A stretch of DNA of 18,726 bases from CBDUUP01 sp965370435. GTDB lineage: Bacteria > Chloroflexota > Anaerolineae > Anaerolineales > UBA11579. The position numbers were made by a program, and so were the translations under genes. The stretch spans positions 1-18,726 of the forward strand of contig CBDUUP010000037.1 of NCBI GenBank assembly GCA_965370435.1, written 5' to 3'. Every line of letters begins with the position of its first letter. Within the stretch, counting starts at the first letter, position 1. Of the stretch, positions 1 through 7,663 are shown piece by piece. The notes below the pieces were generated by a model that had not been told where the DNA came from, made no database searches, and saw only the letters and a list, made by a program, of their open reading frames with translations.

Positions 1-1766
1 GCCGTTGGATACATTCCGGGGGGCTTCACCGGGGGCAGGCATACATCTATGACCGGAATAACGGTGGATTGGATAATTGGGGGCAGACCAAGATACTGCA
101 AGCATCCGACGAAGGATATGTTGCCCAGTTGGGCACCTCAGTTGCCATCAGCGGCGATACCGTGGTTGTAGGCGCGTACAACGCTGACTCCGGGGGAAGC
201 AACCGGGGGCAGGCTTACGTCTACGACCGCGATAACGGCGGTGCGGATAACTGGGGGCAGACCAAGATACTGAAAGCCTCGGACCAGGCAGACTTGGATA
301 TCTTTGCCTATGTCGATATTGAGGGCGACGTCGTCGTGGTAGGCGCGCCCTACGCTGACTCCGGGGGAACCGACCGGGGACAGGCATACATCTTCACGCG
401 GGACAATGGCGGAACGGATAACTGGGGCGAGAAGGCCATCCTGACTGCCTCCGACCAGGCGGATGATGACCATTTTGGCATCTTAACAATAGGCATTAGC
501 GGCGACACCGTCATCATCGGAGCGTACCATGCCGACTCCGGTGGAACTGATCGGGGACAGTCTTATGTATTCAACATCTCTCCCTCCGTTGGGAACTTCG
601 TGTGGGATGACCTGGACGCCGACGGGGTTCAGGATGGCGGCGAGTTGGGCTTGGGCGGGGTGAGTGTGATCTTGTATGATGCCAATCCACTCGCGCCAGA
701 TGACCCCTCCTTCCCCCAATCTTATGCGGTGGTAGCCACGACCGTCACCGCCGGGGATGGCAGCTACGCCTTCAACGATCTCACCCCGGGCACATACTTC
801 TTGTATTTTATGCTACCGTCTGGTTACCTCTTTAGTCCCCAAGACCAGGGCGGAGATGATACCCTGGACAGTGATGCAGACCAATATGGCCTTACTGATT
901 TCTTTAGTCTGATACTTTTGCAAGATGACACCACGCGAGATGTAGGAATGTACCAACTCGCTTCTATTGGTGACTATGTCTGGGAGGATACCGATGAAGA
1001 CGGCCTGCAGGACGTGGGCGAGACCGGCATGTCCGGCGTCACCGTCGAGTTGTATGAAAATGGGGTCGGTCTGGCGGACACTACCACCACCGCCAGCGAT
1101 GGCTCTTACAGCTTCACCGGGTTGACACCCGGCGATTATTACGTCAAGTTCTATGAACCGACCGGCGCCAGTTTCAGCCTCCAAGATCAAGGGGGCGATG
1201 ACGCCCTGGACAGCGACGCCGACACCTCCACCGGGCAAACCGCCGTCACCTTCCTCACCTCCGGGGAGGACGACGACACCTGGGACGCCGGGTTGTATCT
1301 CATAAATTATCTCACCAACGGCGGCTTTGAAGACCCTCTAGGCGCGGAATGGACTGAGATCATCTCCGCCAACGGGGACGGGCGCACACCCTTCAACCAG
1401 GCCCATGAGGGAAGCTACATGTACCTCTTCCAGGCTGATGGCGGTCTGGAGGTCGTCAAACAAGTTGTCGCTCAAAGCGGAGATGCAGGCGATGAATACA
1501 CCCTCACCCTCCACTTCGGCGGGAAGGACGTGGACCTGAGCGGGTATCTGGGGGCGCGGCTGACCTTCAAGAACGGCGGCGCCACTGTAGATACGAAGAC
1601 CTGCATCTTGACCCCGCCCGCCTCCAACTTCTCCTGGACTGAGTTCACCTGCACACTCACCGCCACCGGAGCCTTTGACAGCATCGAAGTCCTCATCGGC
1701 ATTCAGAACGTGGCCAGCGGCATGGTCGGCGTGGACGCGGCGATCTTGAACAAGACCGGGCCGTAA
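1..1766 (+). CDS. Secreted FG-GAP / SdrD B-type repeat surface protein (5' end outside window)
   Basis: The reading frame is open from base 3, so the gene starts upstream of the window; a TTG at 69 lies inside a repeat and is not a credible start. Numbering from that TTG, residues 1-170 hold about three FG-GAP-like repeats of 57-59 residues, each with a GDTVVVGA strand, an ADSGG turn and an RGQAYVYDRDNGG segment. The phase is already visible in bases 3-68. Residues 172-297 and 298-412 are two SdrD B-like domains with calcium-loop motifs DLDADGVQD and DTDEDGLQD and the conserved LTPG and DQGGDD segments. Residues 415-565 form a beta-rich C-terminal domain starting NGGFE, resembling carbohydrate-binding jelly-roll modules. 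I see no LPXTG motif or C-terminal membrane helix, so how it is retained is unknown. A secreted adhesin or matrix protein is inferred. Domain families are clear; substrate is not. Confidence 0.85.
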   Translation, partial: RWIHSGGLHRGQAYIYDRNNGGLDNWGQTKILQASDEGYVAQLGTSVAISGDTVVVGAYNADSGGSNRGQAYVYDRDNGGADNWGQTKILKASDQADLDIFAYVDIEGDVVVVGAPYADSGGTDRGQAYIFTRDNGGTDNWGEKAILTASDQADDDHFGILTIGISGDTVIIGAYHADSGGTDRGQSYVFNISPSVGNFVWDDLDADGVQDGGELGLGGVSVILYDANPLAPDDPSFPQSYAVVATTVTAGDGSYAFNDLTPGTYFLYFMLPSGYLFSPQDQGGDDTLDSDADQYGLTDFFSLILLQDDTTRDVGMYQLASIGDYVWEDTDEDGLQDVGETGMSGVTVELYENGVGLADTTTTASDGSYSFTGLTPGDYYVKFYEPTGASFSLQDQGGDDALDSDADTSTGQTAVTFLTSGEDDDTWDAGLYLINYLTNGGFEDPLGAEWTEIISANGDGRTPFNQAHEGSYMYLFQADGGLEVVKQVVAQSGDAGDEYTLTLHFGGKDVDLSGYLGARLTFKNGGATVDTKTCILTPPASNFSWTEFTCTLTATGAFDSIEVLIGIQNVASGMVGVDAAILNKTGP

Positions 1767-1820
1767 TAAACAGAGTGAACGATTCAAATATTCCACATTT
1801 CAACGTTCAACCGATCTCAA

Positions 1821-1853
1821 AGACCCCAAGGGTTTCCAAAACCCTTGGGGTCT
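1821..1853. terminator. Perfect 15-bp hairpin between convergent genes
   Basis: AGACCCCAAGGGTTT at 1821-1835 pairs perfectly with 1839-1853 across a CCA loop. It lies between the 3' ends of the surface-protein gene and the serpin gene. There is no T-tract on either side, so it may be a bidirectional terminator working through stem stability alone, or a repeat element of the kind seen elsewhere in the window. Confidence 0.6.
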
Positions 1854-1877
1854 ATACATACTAGGTGTGATAGACAC

Positions 1878-3176
1878 TCATCCCGCCGGATTCAACACCC
1901 GCCCGATGAACAAGATAGCCCCGGTCTCGACATCCCGAATGAGGAAAATGAAAGGGCGGTCTATCTTGACCTCCATAGGTTCATCCGGCATGGCTGAGGT
2001 GCCAGCCATGATGACCGCCGTGGCAGCCGCGGCCTCGGTGCCTTGCTCATCCACGGCCACGAAGGCCTTATGGAGGATCCCGCTGATGAACAGGTCACGA
2101 GTCCCGTCCATCCCGGAGAAATCCGCTTCCCCTGGGGAGAAGGGCGCGCCCATCCCCATCGCTCTCAGTGGATCCACCAGGGAGAATCCGGCATCGAAAC
2201 TGAACTTGGGCATGCTGAGAACCAGCCTTTGGTACTCAATGGCGGTCAATATGGTTTGCAGCCCTACGGCCTCCAAGTTGGATTCAAAATCCTCAAAGTC
2301 TCCAGTATCGGGCAGCAGAATCACCATAGACATCTGCCCGCCCTCGTAAGGCAGCTCGACCGCCTGGTATCCTTCCCCCGCCGCGTACCCGAACCACTCG
2401 GTCTGGTTCATCATGGGCACGCTGATCTGACTACCATCCAAGAGAGTGAAACTAGCTTCTTCGGTGGCGTCTTCATCGAATTGAGACTGCCAGGAAGCGT
2501 TGAAGTATATGGCGTTAGCCAACACCAGCCGGGTCATGGGAGTCAGCGCCCCCGGGGGGATCAGGTCTTTGATCTTCCCCTCGGTCTCCTCGCTGACCCA
2601 ATCGTTAATCGCCTGGCGGGAATCATCCGGCGCGTTCAGAAAGTCCATCAGACGCAGCCCGGCCCCGTAATTTTCCGCCAGCACATCCAGGAACGCAGGC
2701 AGGAATTCATAGCCTTCCTGCCCCCAGATGGAATTGGCGATGTTCAGCCTGAAGTTTCCCTTGGAGTCCTCCTCTCCCGCGGCCTCTTCCCGCCCGGCTA
2801 ACAGCAAATCCAGGGCGTTGAAGGCTGGGTGCAGTTGGCCTTGGGGCAGGGTGAAGTGCAGGGCTTGGGCTATCTGCGCCTCGGTCTCCCCATCTGCGCC
2901 CGCGTAGGTCATCGCCAACGCCAGGGAGATGCTGTAAGGCGAATAGAACAGGTTGCCGTCTTCTTCTTTCAACTGCCGGTATAGCTCCAACGCGAAAGCA
3001 GTGTTCCCGGCGACCAATTCCTGCTGATCCCCTTCGATAACTGGCGCGCGGATGCGTTCTTTTTTCGATTGGACGAACTCGCCATGCTGAATATCCGTAC
3101 TGCCGGTGATCATATTGCAGCCCAGCAGGCCCAGCAGGGCAAAGGCGATTTTTAGGGCTTGGGTGGGTTTTTTCAT
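1878..3176 (-). CDS. Serpin family protease inhibitor, predicted lipoprotein
   Basis: A 432-residue protein with a full serpin fold. The start is the ATG at 3176, with GGAG seven to eight bases upstream; it places a lipoprotein signal (basic MKK, hydrophobic stretch, lipobox LLGC, Cys20) at the N-terminus, which a longer upstream start would spoil. The serpin hallmarks LANAIYFNASW and DRPFIFLIRD are present. The reactive-centre hinge reads GTEAAAATA from residue 379, with small residues at P15-P9 as in inhibitory serpins. Counting from the hinge as in alpha-1-antitrypsin puts P1-P1' at Thr393-Ser394, which would suit an elastase-like or other small-residue protease; this assignment could shift by a residue or two. 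It probably sits on the cell surface and protects against secreted or foreign proteases. An intrinsic terminator upstream (3271-3298) suggests its own transcript. Confidence 0.93.
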   Translation of the reverse strand: MKKPTQALKIAFALLGLLGCNMITGSTDIQHGEFVQSKKERIRAPVIEGDQQELVAGNTAFALELYRQLKEEDGNLFYSPYSISLALAMTYAGADGETEAQIAQALHFTLPQGQLHPAFNALDLLLAGREEAAGEEDSKGNFRLNIANSIWGQEGYEFLPAFLDVLAENYGAGLRLMDFLNAPDDSRQAINDWVSEETEGKIKDLIPPGALTPMTRLVLANAIYFNASWQSQFDEDATEEASFTLLDGSQISVPMMNQTEWFGYAAGEGYQAVELPYEGGQMSMVILLPDTGDFEDFESNLEAVGLQTILTAIEYQRLVLSMPKFSFDAGFSLVDPLRAMGMGAPFSPGEADFSGMDGTRDLFISGILHKAFVAVDEQGTEAAAATAVIMAGTSAMPDEPMEVKIDRPFIFLIRDVETGAILFIGRVLNPAG

Positions 3177-3270
3177 TTTCGACACTCCAATTTGCTTCCG
3201 TTTGACCACTAGACGCTCAAAAGGCCAGCCCAGTTCCAGCGTCCGGTTTGAGAGGCATACGGGCGGTAAT

Positions 3271-3298
3271 AAAAAACCGGGCAGGTTGATTGCCCGGT
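3271..3298 (-). terminator. Intrinsic terminator after the histidine kinase gene
   Basis: On the minus strand an ACCGGGCA/TGCCCGGT stem (3276-3283 with 3291-3298, loop 3284-3290) is followed by six Ts and ATTA. It lies 60 bases past the kinase stop codon and separates it from the serpin gene. Confidence 0.85.
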
Positions 3299-3358
3299 CT
3301 GCTGCTGTGTGTCATGGTGGTTTGCCGTCCCCGCAGCCGTGGTTTGCAGGCTGATCCC

Positions 3359-4672
3359 TCAAAGCACGAAGTAGAACGTCGCTCCGTGGTCAACCGCGCC
3401 CTCGGCCCATACCCGGCCGCCGTGGCGGTGGATGATCCGTTGAACTGTTGCCAGGCCTACCCCTATGCCCTCGAATTCCTCCACCCCGTGCAGGCGTTGG
3501 AATACTTCAAATAGTTTGTCCGCATAGGCCATCTCAAACCCGGCTCCATTATCCCGCACGAAGACTGCCGTTTCTCCAGCTTGCTGAATAGTACCGAACT
3601 CAATGCGGGCCGCCGAGCTCCTGGAGGTGAACTTCCAGGCGTTGTTGAGCAAGTTCTCAAGCGCGACGCGCATCAAGGTTTGATCCCCGTAAACCGATAC
3701 TTCCTCCGCAATGTGGAATTCCACCTCCCGGCCGGGATTCATATCTTTCAAAGATCGAGCGATTTCTTCAACCAAACCGCTAAGATTTACCGGAGCGTAT
3801 TGGATTTCTGTTCTGGAGAGAGTGGAGAGCGTCAATAATCCGTCAATGAGCTGTCCCATCTGCAGGCAAGCCTTGTTGATGCGTTGGAGGAAGGTTTTCC
3901 CATCATCTCCCAAGTTTTCTCCGTGCTCATCCAATAACAATTTGCTGTAGCCTTCAATACCTCGCAGGGGAGCGCGCAGGTCGTGAGAGACCGAGTAAGA
4001 GAAGGCTTCTAACTCTTGGTTGGCGGCGGCCAGTTGGGCGGTTCGTTGAATGACCCGGAATTCTAAGTCCTCATTCAGTTTATTGATCTCCCGTTGGCGG
4101 TCTTTCTCTAGTTGGTCGCGCTGGCGCATGGTGAGGATTATCAAGATTGATAAAGTGGTCGTGTAACCCAGGGCAGGAAATATATTTCTTGTTTCGAGTC
4201 CGGTGAAGGAAGGCAGAGAGAGGATGATAAAGAAGTAGATCGCTGAGATGACGGCGATGCCGGATACGGGGAAGAGCAAACTGCTCAAGATGATGGGCAT
4301 GGAAATCCAGGCCATGTGGGAGATCAGGGTGACGGAACTTTGTTCCGTTTCGGTGAAAATATTTGCGAAGGATGGGTAGGAAAGGAATCCCACCGCCAGG
4401 AAGGCGGCTAATTTATAGTATCTGGTTCGGCTCAAGACATACCCTACCACCGCGAGGACCCAAATAGAAATGGGCATCTCCCCCCCGGTCATTTGGTTGA
4501 GGGTGACGGCCACCAATACAACCAGGAGCATGGCGGAGATCAGGCGAGCGCTCCGGCGATGGTCACGTCTTTGGATGGAAGCCGCCGGTTGGGTGAGCCA
4601 ATTCCAGAACGCGCCAGGCCATCCCCGGATGGCAATTTGCTTGCCAGGATTGGGAGTTTGCTTGGAGGTCAT
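3359..4672 (-). CDS. Membrane-bound sensor histidine kinase, orphan
   Basis: 437 residues. Residues about 43-183 contain roughly six hydrophobic segments, a multi-helix membrane sensor region with no recognisable ligand domain. A coiled-coil-like linker (about 185-222) leads to a HisKA dimerisation domain whose H-box is SVSHDLRAPLRGI with the phospho-accepting His230. The HATPase domain shows the N-box LENLLNNAWKFTS (about 338-350), the G1 box DNGAGF (374-379) and the G2 region GIGVGLATV (402-410). The H-box and spacing resemble the phytochrome-like kinases. There is no response regulator next door and no fused receiver domain, so the partner is unknown. The ATG at 4672 has only a weak ribosome-binding site. 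Confidence 0.92.
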   Translation of the reverse strand: MTSKQTPNPGKQIAIRGWPGAFWNWLTQPAASIQRRDHRRSARLISAMLLVVLVAVTLNQMTGGEMPISIWVLAVVGYVLSRTRYYKLAAFLAVGFLSYPSFANIFTETEQSSVTLISHMAWISMPIILSSLLFPVSGIAVISAIYFFIILSLPSFTGLETRNIFPALGYTTTLSILIILTMRQRDQLEKDRQREINKLNEDLEFRVIQRTAQLAAANQELEAFSYSVSHDLRAPLRGIEGYSKLLLDEHGENLGDDGKTFLQRINKACLQMGQLIDGLLTLSTLSRTEIQYAPVNLSGLVEEIARSLKDMNPGREVEFHIAEEVSVYGDQTLMRVALENLLNNAWKFTSRSSAARIEFGTIQQAGETAVFVRDNGAGFEMAYADKLFEVFQRLHGVEEFEGIGVGLATVQRIIHRHGGRVWAEGAVDHGATFYFVL

Positions 4673-4798
4673 CGTAGCGCTTTTCTTATAGAAGATATTT
4701 GGGTGACGAAATGATGGTTATATTCAACGGAGGCGATGACGTAGGCATTGCTGGGTCAATATCATTGTACAGCATATTGGGCCAGTTCGCAACTTTCA

Positions 4799-4988
4799 GA
4801 TATATTAGGGGTGCATTTCAGCTTGGGGGTGAGTTTTGCGCGCTACAGCGACTAAAGTCGCACCAACAACTACGAAGTCCGCCCTTCGGCGGACTGAAAT
4901 AGCTTTTAGTCGGCGAAGGCCGACTTTGCAAATGTTCGTGCGACTTTAGTCGCTCAGCGCCCCAAAACTGAAATACACTCATATATTA
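4799..4988. repeat. 190-bp palindromic (MITE-like) element with cloverleaf folding
   Basis: The ends TATATTAGGGGTGCATTTCAG (left) and the reverse complement of ACTGAAATACACTCATATATTA (right) are imperfect terminal inverted repeats. Inside them a perfect 16-bp pair joins 4848-4863 with 4938-4953. Inside that are two further hairpins: 4876-4883 with 4888-4895 (CTTC loop) and 4908-4914 with 4919-4925 (GAAG loop). The nested layout gives a cloverleaf-like fold on either strand. No protein is encoded. The left end recurs at 18664, so this is a repeated family, not a private structure. It occupies most of the gap between the kinase and prolyl isomerase genes. Confidence 0.8.
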
Positions 4989-5075
4989 GCTCTAATTCGA
5001 CTGATTCAGTATATCAATTTCGTAGCATTGGCACAACCTCCCCATGAATCTTCCCTTCAACTGCTTAACAACAAA

Positions 5076-5094
5076 GGCCGGTCTTAGACCGGCC
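5076..5094 (-). terminator. Intrinsic terminator after the SlyD-like gene
   Basis: GGCCGGT (5076-5082) pairs with ACCGGCC (5088-5094). On the minus strand the stem is followed by TTTGTTGTT. It lies 30 bases past the isomerase stop codon. Confidence 0.75.
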
Positions 5095-5123
5095 ATGATC
5101 TTTAAATTGATAAATGGTGACTA

Positions 5124-5627
5124 CTAATGCCCCTCCTCTTCAAGGCCATGCACGTGCCCGTGTTCAAGCTCTTCTTCGGTCGCCGTTCGGAGCGCCACCA
5201 CAGTGACCTTGAAGTGCAGCGTTTTCCCCGCCAGCGGGTGGTTGAAGTCCAGCTTGACGGTGTCCTCGCCCACCGAGTGAACTATGGCCTCCAACAATTC
5301 TCCTTCCTGGTTTTGCATATCCAGCCCTACGCCCGGCTCCAGGGGGAAATCGTCGGGGAATTCCTCTTTGGAGACTTCCTGGATGTCATCCGGGTTCACC
5401 TCGCCGTAGGCGTCTTCCGGCTTGACGGTCGCTTCTTGGCTGTCGCCGGGAGCCATGCCGTACAGTTCGCGCTCCAGGCCGGGGATGATGTTCTGGTGTC
5501 CCTGGAGAAAATAGATGGGTTCCTCCCCTTCAGAGGTGTCCACCACTTCGCCGTCAATGGTCAACGTATAATGCATGGTGACGGCCACGTCGTCGGCGAT
5601 CTTGTCAGGTTGGTTTTCTGCGCTCAT
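5124..5627 (-). CDS. FKBP-type peptidyl-prolyl cis-trans isomerase, SlyD-like
   Basis: 167 residues. The ATG at 5627 is chosen because GAGGT precedes it at normal spacing and an extended -10 promoter lies just upstream; a longer open frame would run into a low-complexity intergenic repeat. The FKBP domain is split as in SlyD: the N-terminal strand region (VAVTMHYTLTIDGEVVDTS), then FLQGHQNIIPGLERELYGM, an inserted IF chaperone domain (about 75-127, starting AYGEV), and the diagnostic NHPLAGKTLHFKVTV at 129-143. The C-terminal tail is short with four His in EHGHVHGLEEEGH, a much reduced version of the metal-binding tail of E. coli SlyD. It likely catalyses prolyl isomerisation and acts as a folding chaperone in the cytoplasm, since no signal peptide is seen. 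Confidence 0.93.
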   Translation of the reverse strand: MSAENQPDKIADDVAVTMHYTLTIDGEVVDTSEGEEPIYFLQGHQNIIPGLERELYGMAPGDSQEATVKPEDAYGEVNPDDIQEVSKEEFPDDFPLEPGVGLDMQNQEGELLEAIVHSVGEDTVKLDFNHPLAGKTLHFKVTVVALRTATEEELEHGHVHGLEEEGH

Positions 5628-5661
5628 CTTTACCTCGATTCTCGTTTTGAGATTTTGAGGG

Positions 5662-5670
5662 ATTATAGCA
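5662..5670 (-). promoter_or_regulatory. Extended -10 promoter of the SlyD-like gene
   Basis: The minus strand reads TGCTATAAT here, a perfect TGnTATAAT extended -10 element, about 35 bases before the start codon. No good -35 hexamer is visible, as is common with extended -10 promoters. Confidence 0.6.
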
Positions 5671-5729
5671 CACCGGCTAGAAATCGCAGATGAAATTTGA
5701 TTAAGCGCCCCAACGCGCTTCCCCTCCTC

Positions 5730-5820
5730 TAAAATCGAGACCGAAGGTCGAGAGTCTCGCCCCTCGCCCTTCCAGGGAGAGGGGGGCGACCAAAGGTCGC
5801 AGCCGCCGAAGGCCGGCGGG
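5730..5820. repeat. Cluster of short GC-rich hairpins (REP-like) behind the ABC operon
   Basis: The gap between the ABC transporter stop and the isomerase start contains a CCCTCGCCCT/AGGGAGAGGG hairpin (about 5761-5783), a GCGACC-AAA-GGTCGC hairpin (5786-5800) and a CCGCCG/CGGCGG hairpin (about 5803-5819). Such stacked hairpins resemble dispersed REP-like repeats. They may also end the ABC transcript, although no T-tract follows. Confidence 0.45.
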
Positions 5821-5827
5821 GTGAGGG

Positions 5828-7663
5828 TCAACGCGCCGAAGTAACCTGCCGGAACTGAAGCTTATGCAGATTGGCGTACAAGCCGCCTTGCGCCAGCAGT
5901 TCTTCGTGCCTGCCGCGCTCGACCACTTTCCCCTTGTCGAGCACATAAATAGCGTCGGCGTGTTCGATGGTGGAGAGCCGGTGGGCGATGGCGATGGTGG
6001 TGCGGCCTTTCATCAAGACTTGCAGGGCTTCCTGCACCTGCCGCTCCGACTCGGAGTCCAGCGCCGAGGTGGCTTCGTCCAGAAGCAGGATGGGAGCGTC
6101 CTTGAGCAGAGCACGGGCGATGGCGATGCGCTGCCGCTGCCCGCCGGAGAAGGCCGCGCCCCGCTCGCCCACCAGGGTGTCGTACCCTTCGGAACGCTCC
6201 ATGATGAAATCGTGGGCGTTGGCTGCCTGGGCTGCGGCGATGATCTCCTCTTTTGTCGCTTCCGGCCTGCCATAGCGGATGTTTTCCTCGATGGTGTCGC
6301 TGAACAAATAGGCGTCCTGGGGCACGTAGGCGGTCAAGTCCCGAATCTGCGCCAACGGTATCTGATCAAGGGGCTTTCCGCCGATGCTGAGCTGGCCTTC
6401 TTGAGCCGGATACAGCCCCAGCAGCAGCTTGATGATAGTGCTCTTCCCGCTCCCGCTAGGCCCTACCAGCGCGGCGACCTGGCCTTGGGCGACGGACAGA
6501 TTGATCTCCTGCAAGACCGCCACGGCCTTTTGAGGTTCATCTTCCGTCTCCACTGCGGTCTTTTCCCCAGCGCCATTGGCATTATTGGACTCATATCCAA
6601 AGCTCACGTTCTGTAGCTCGATCATCGAGTCGGCTTGGCTGGTAGACAGAAGGGCTTGAGAAGCCACAGTTGAGGACCCTTCCGGCTCGGCTGGCCTATC
6701 GAGCAGTTCGAACACTCGGTCTGCGCCAGCCAGCGAGCGTTGGAGGCCGGTGTTGAAACTGGTGAGATTGCCGAACAAGAAACTGGCATTATTCTGCAAA
6801 TGGATGATGGCCCATAAGACGCTCAAAACCAGCGTGCCTCTTGACAGCAGGAATAATCCAAAGATCAGCGAGCCTATATATCTCAACCATCCAATGAGAT
6901 TATTCAGCGCTTCATAGATCGCTTCTATTCGGGAATGGTCTACGGTCGCCTCGGCAACCTCCTGGTTGGCGTTGGCGTACAGGGCGTGAATGGGTTCCTG
7001 GAGGTGGAACATCTTGGTCACCGGCAACCCTTGCAGGAGGTCGGTCAACCGCTCGGTCAGGACGCCGATGGAACTTTGAATGGTCTCGCTCTTTCGTTTT
7101 AAGGGTTTGGTGAACGCGGCGCTGGTGATCAAGGTAACTCCCCCCAGGATCAAAGCCACCATGCCCATCCGCCAATCCAGAATGTAGATGGCAGTGATGC
7201 TGGCGACGCCCATAAAAATCGCCATCAGGAAAGTTTGCAACTGGTTCCAATAGATCCCTTCTATGGTTTCCAGGTCGTTGGTGGATCGGGAGATCAGGTC
7301 CCCGCTGTGCTGTTGGTCTAAATCGCTGATCGAGAGGCTCACCAGGTGGGTGAAGAGGCTCATCCTTAATTTGGTCATGGTCTTCTTGATGTAGATCGCC
7401 GCTCCGTAACGGGTGACCTGCAGGATCGGAACGCCGATCAGAAATGTGGCCGCCGCCAGGATCACTGCCCGGATTATGAACTCGCTTTCCCCGCTGAGGG
7501 CGGCGTCCAGCACGTCTTTCATCAGGAAGGCCAGGACTATGTTGAAGTTGAAAGCGATGATAGCCGAGAACACAACCGTTGCGCCGAAATAGGGCCAGAA
7601 CCAGGCCCCCATCAGGGACAACGCTCGAAACAATCCGCCGCGAGTGTTTTTGACTTTAGTCAT
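5828..7663 (-). CDS. ABC exporter half-transporter, permease fused to ATPase (second of a pair)
   Basis: 611 residues. The ATG at 7663 has GGAGG six bases upstream; its ATGACTAA overlaps the end of the upstream ABC gene by eight bases, so the two are translationally coupled. An N-terminal six-helix transmembrane domain (about 20-310) is followed by a linker with a Gln/Glu-rich insert and a complete nucleotide-binding domain: Walker A GPSGSGKST (from 401), Q-loop VPQD, signature SGGQRQR (about 506), Walker B ILLLDEA with catalytic Glu530, and H-loop AHRLST with His561. All catalytic residues are intact, so the partner is not needed to repair a dead site. It belongs to the MsbA/LmrA/multidrug exporter group. 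Substrate (lipid, peptide or drug) cannot be told. Confidence 0.93.
   Translation of the reverse strand: MTKVKNTRGGLFRALSLMGAWFWPYFGATVVFSAIIAFNFNIVLAFLMKDVLDAALSGESEFIIRAVILAAATFLIGVPILQVTRYGAAIYIKKTMTKLRMSLFTHLVSLSISDLDQQHSGDLISRSTNDLETIEGIYWNQLQTFLMAIFMGVASITAIYILDWRMGMVALILGGVTLITSAAFTKPLKRKSETIQSSIGVLTERLTDLLQGLPVTKMFHLQEPIHALYANANQEVAEATVDHSRIEAIYEALNNLIGWLRYIGSLIFGLFLLSRGTLVLSVLWAIIHLQNNASFLFGNLTSFNTGLQRSLAGADRVFELLDRPAEPEGSSTVASQALLSTSQADSMIELQNVSFGYESNNANGAGEKTAVETEDEPQKAVAVLQEINLSVAQGQVAALVGPSGSGKSTIIKLLLGLYPAQEGQLSIGGKPLDQIPLAQIRDLTAYVPQDAYLFSDTIEENIRYGRPEATKEEIIAAAQAANAHDFIMERSEGYDTLVGERGAAFSGGQRQRIAIARALLKDAPILLLDEATSALDSESERQVQEALQVLMKGRTTIAIAHRLSTIEHADAIYVLDKGKVVERGRHEELLAQGGLYANLHKLQFRQVTSAR

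Noticed and set aside
2043..2801. Long plus-strand open frame opposite the serpin gene.
   Set aside because: The serpin on the other strand has every family motif; the opposite frame has no recognisable protein features.
4799..4988. Integron attC site or IS element.
   Set aside because: No integrase, gene cassette or transposase nearby, and the fold does not match attC boundaries; a MITE-like repeat explains it better.
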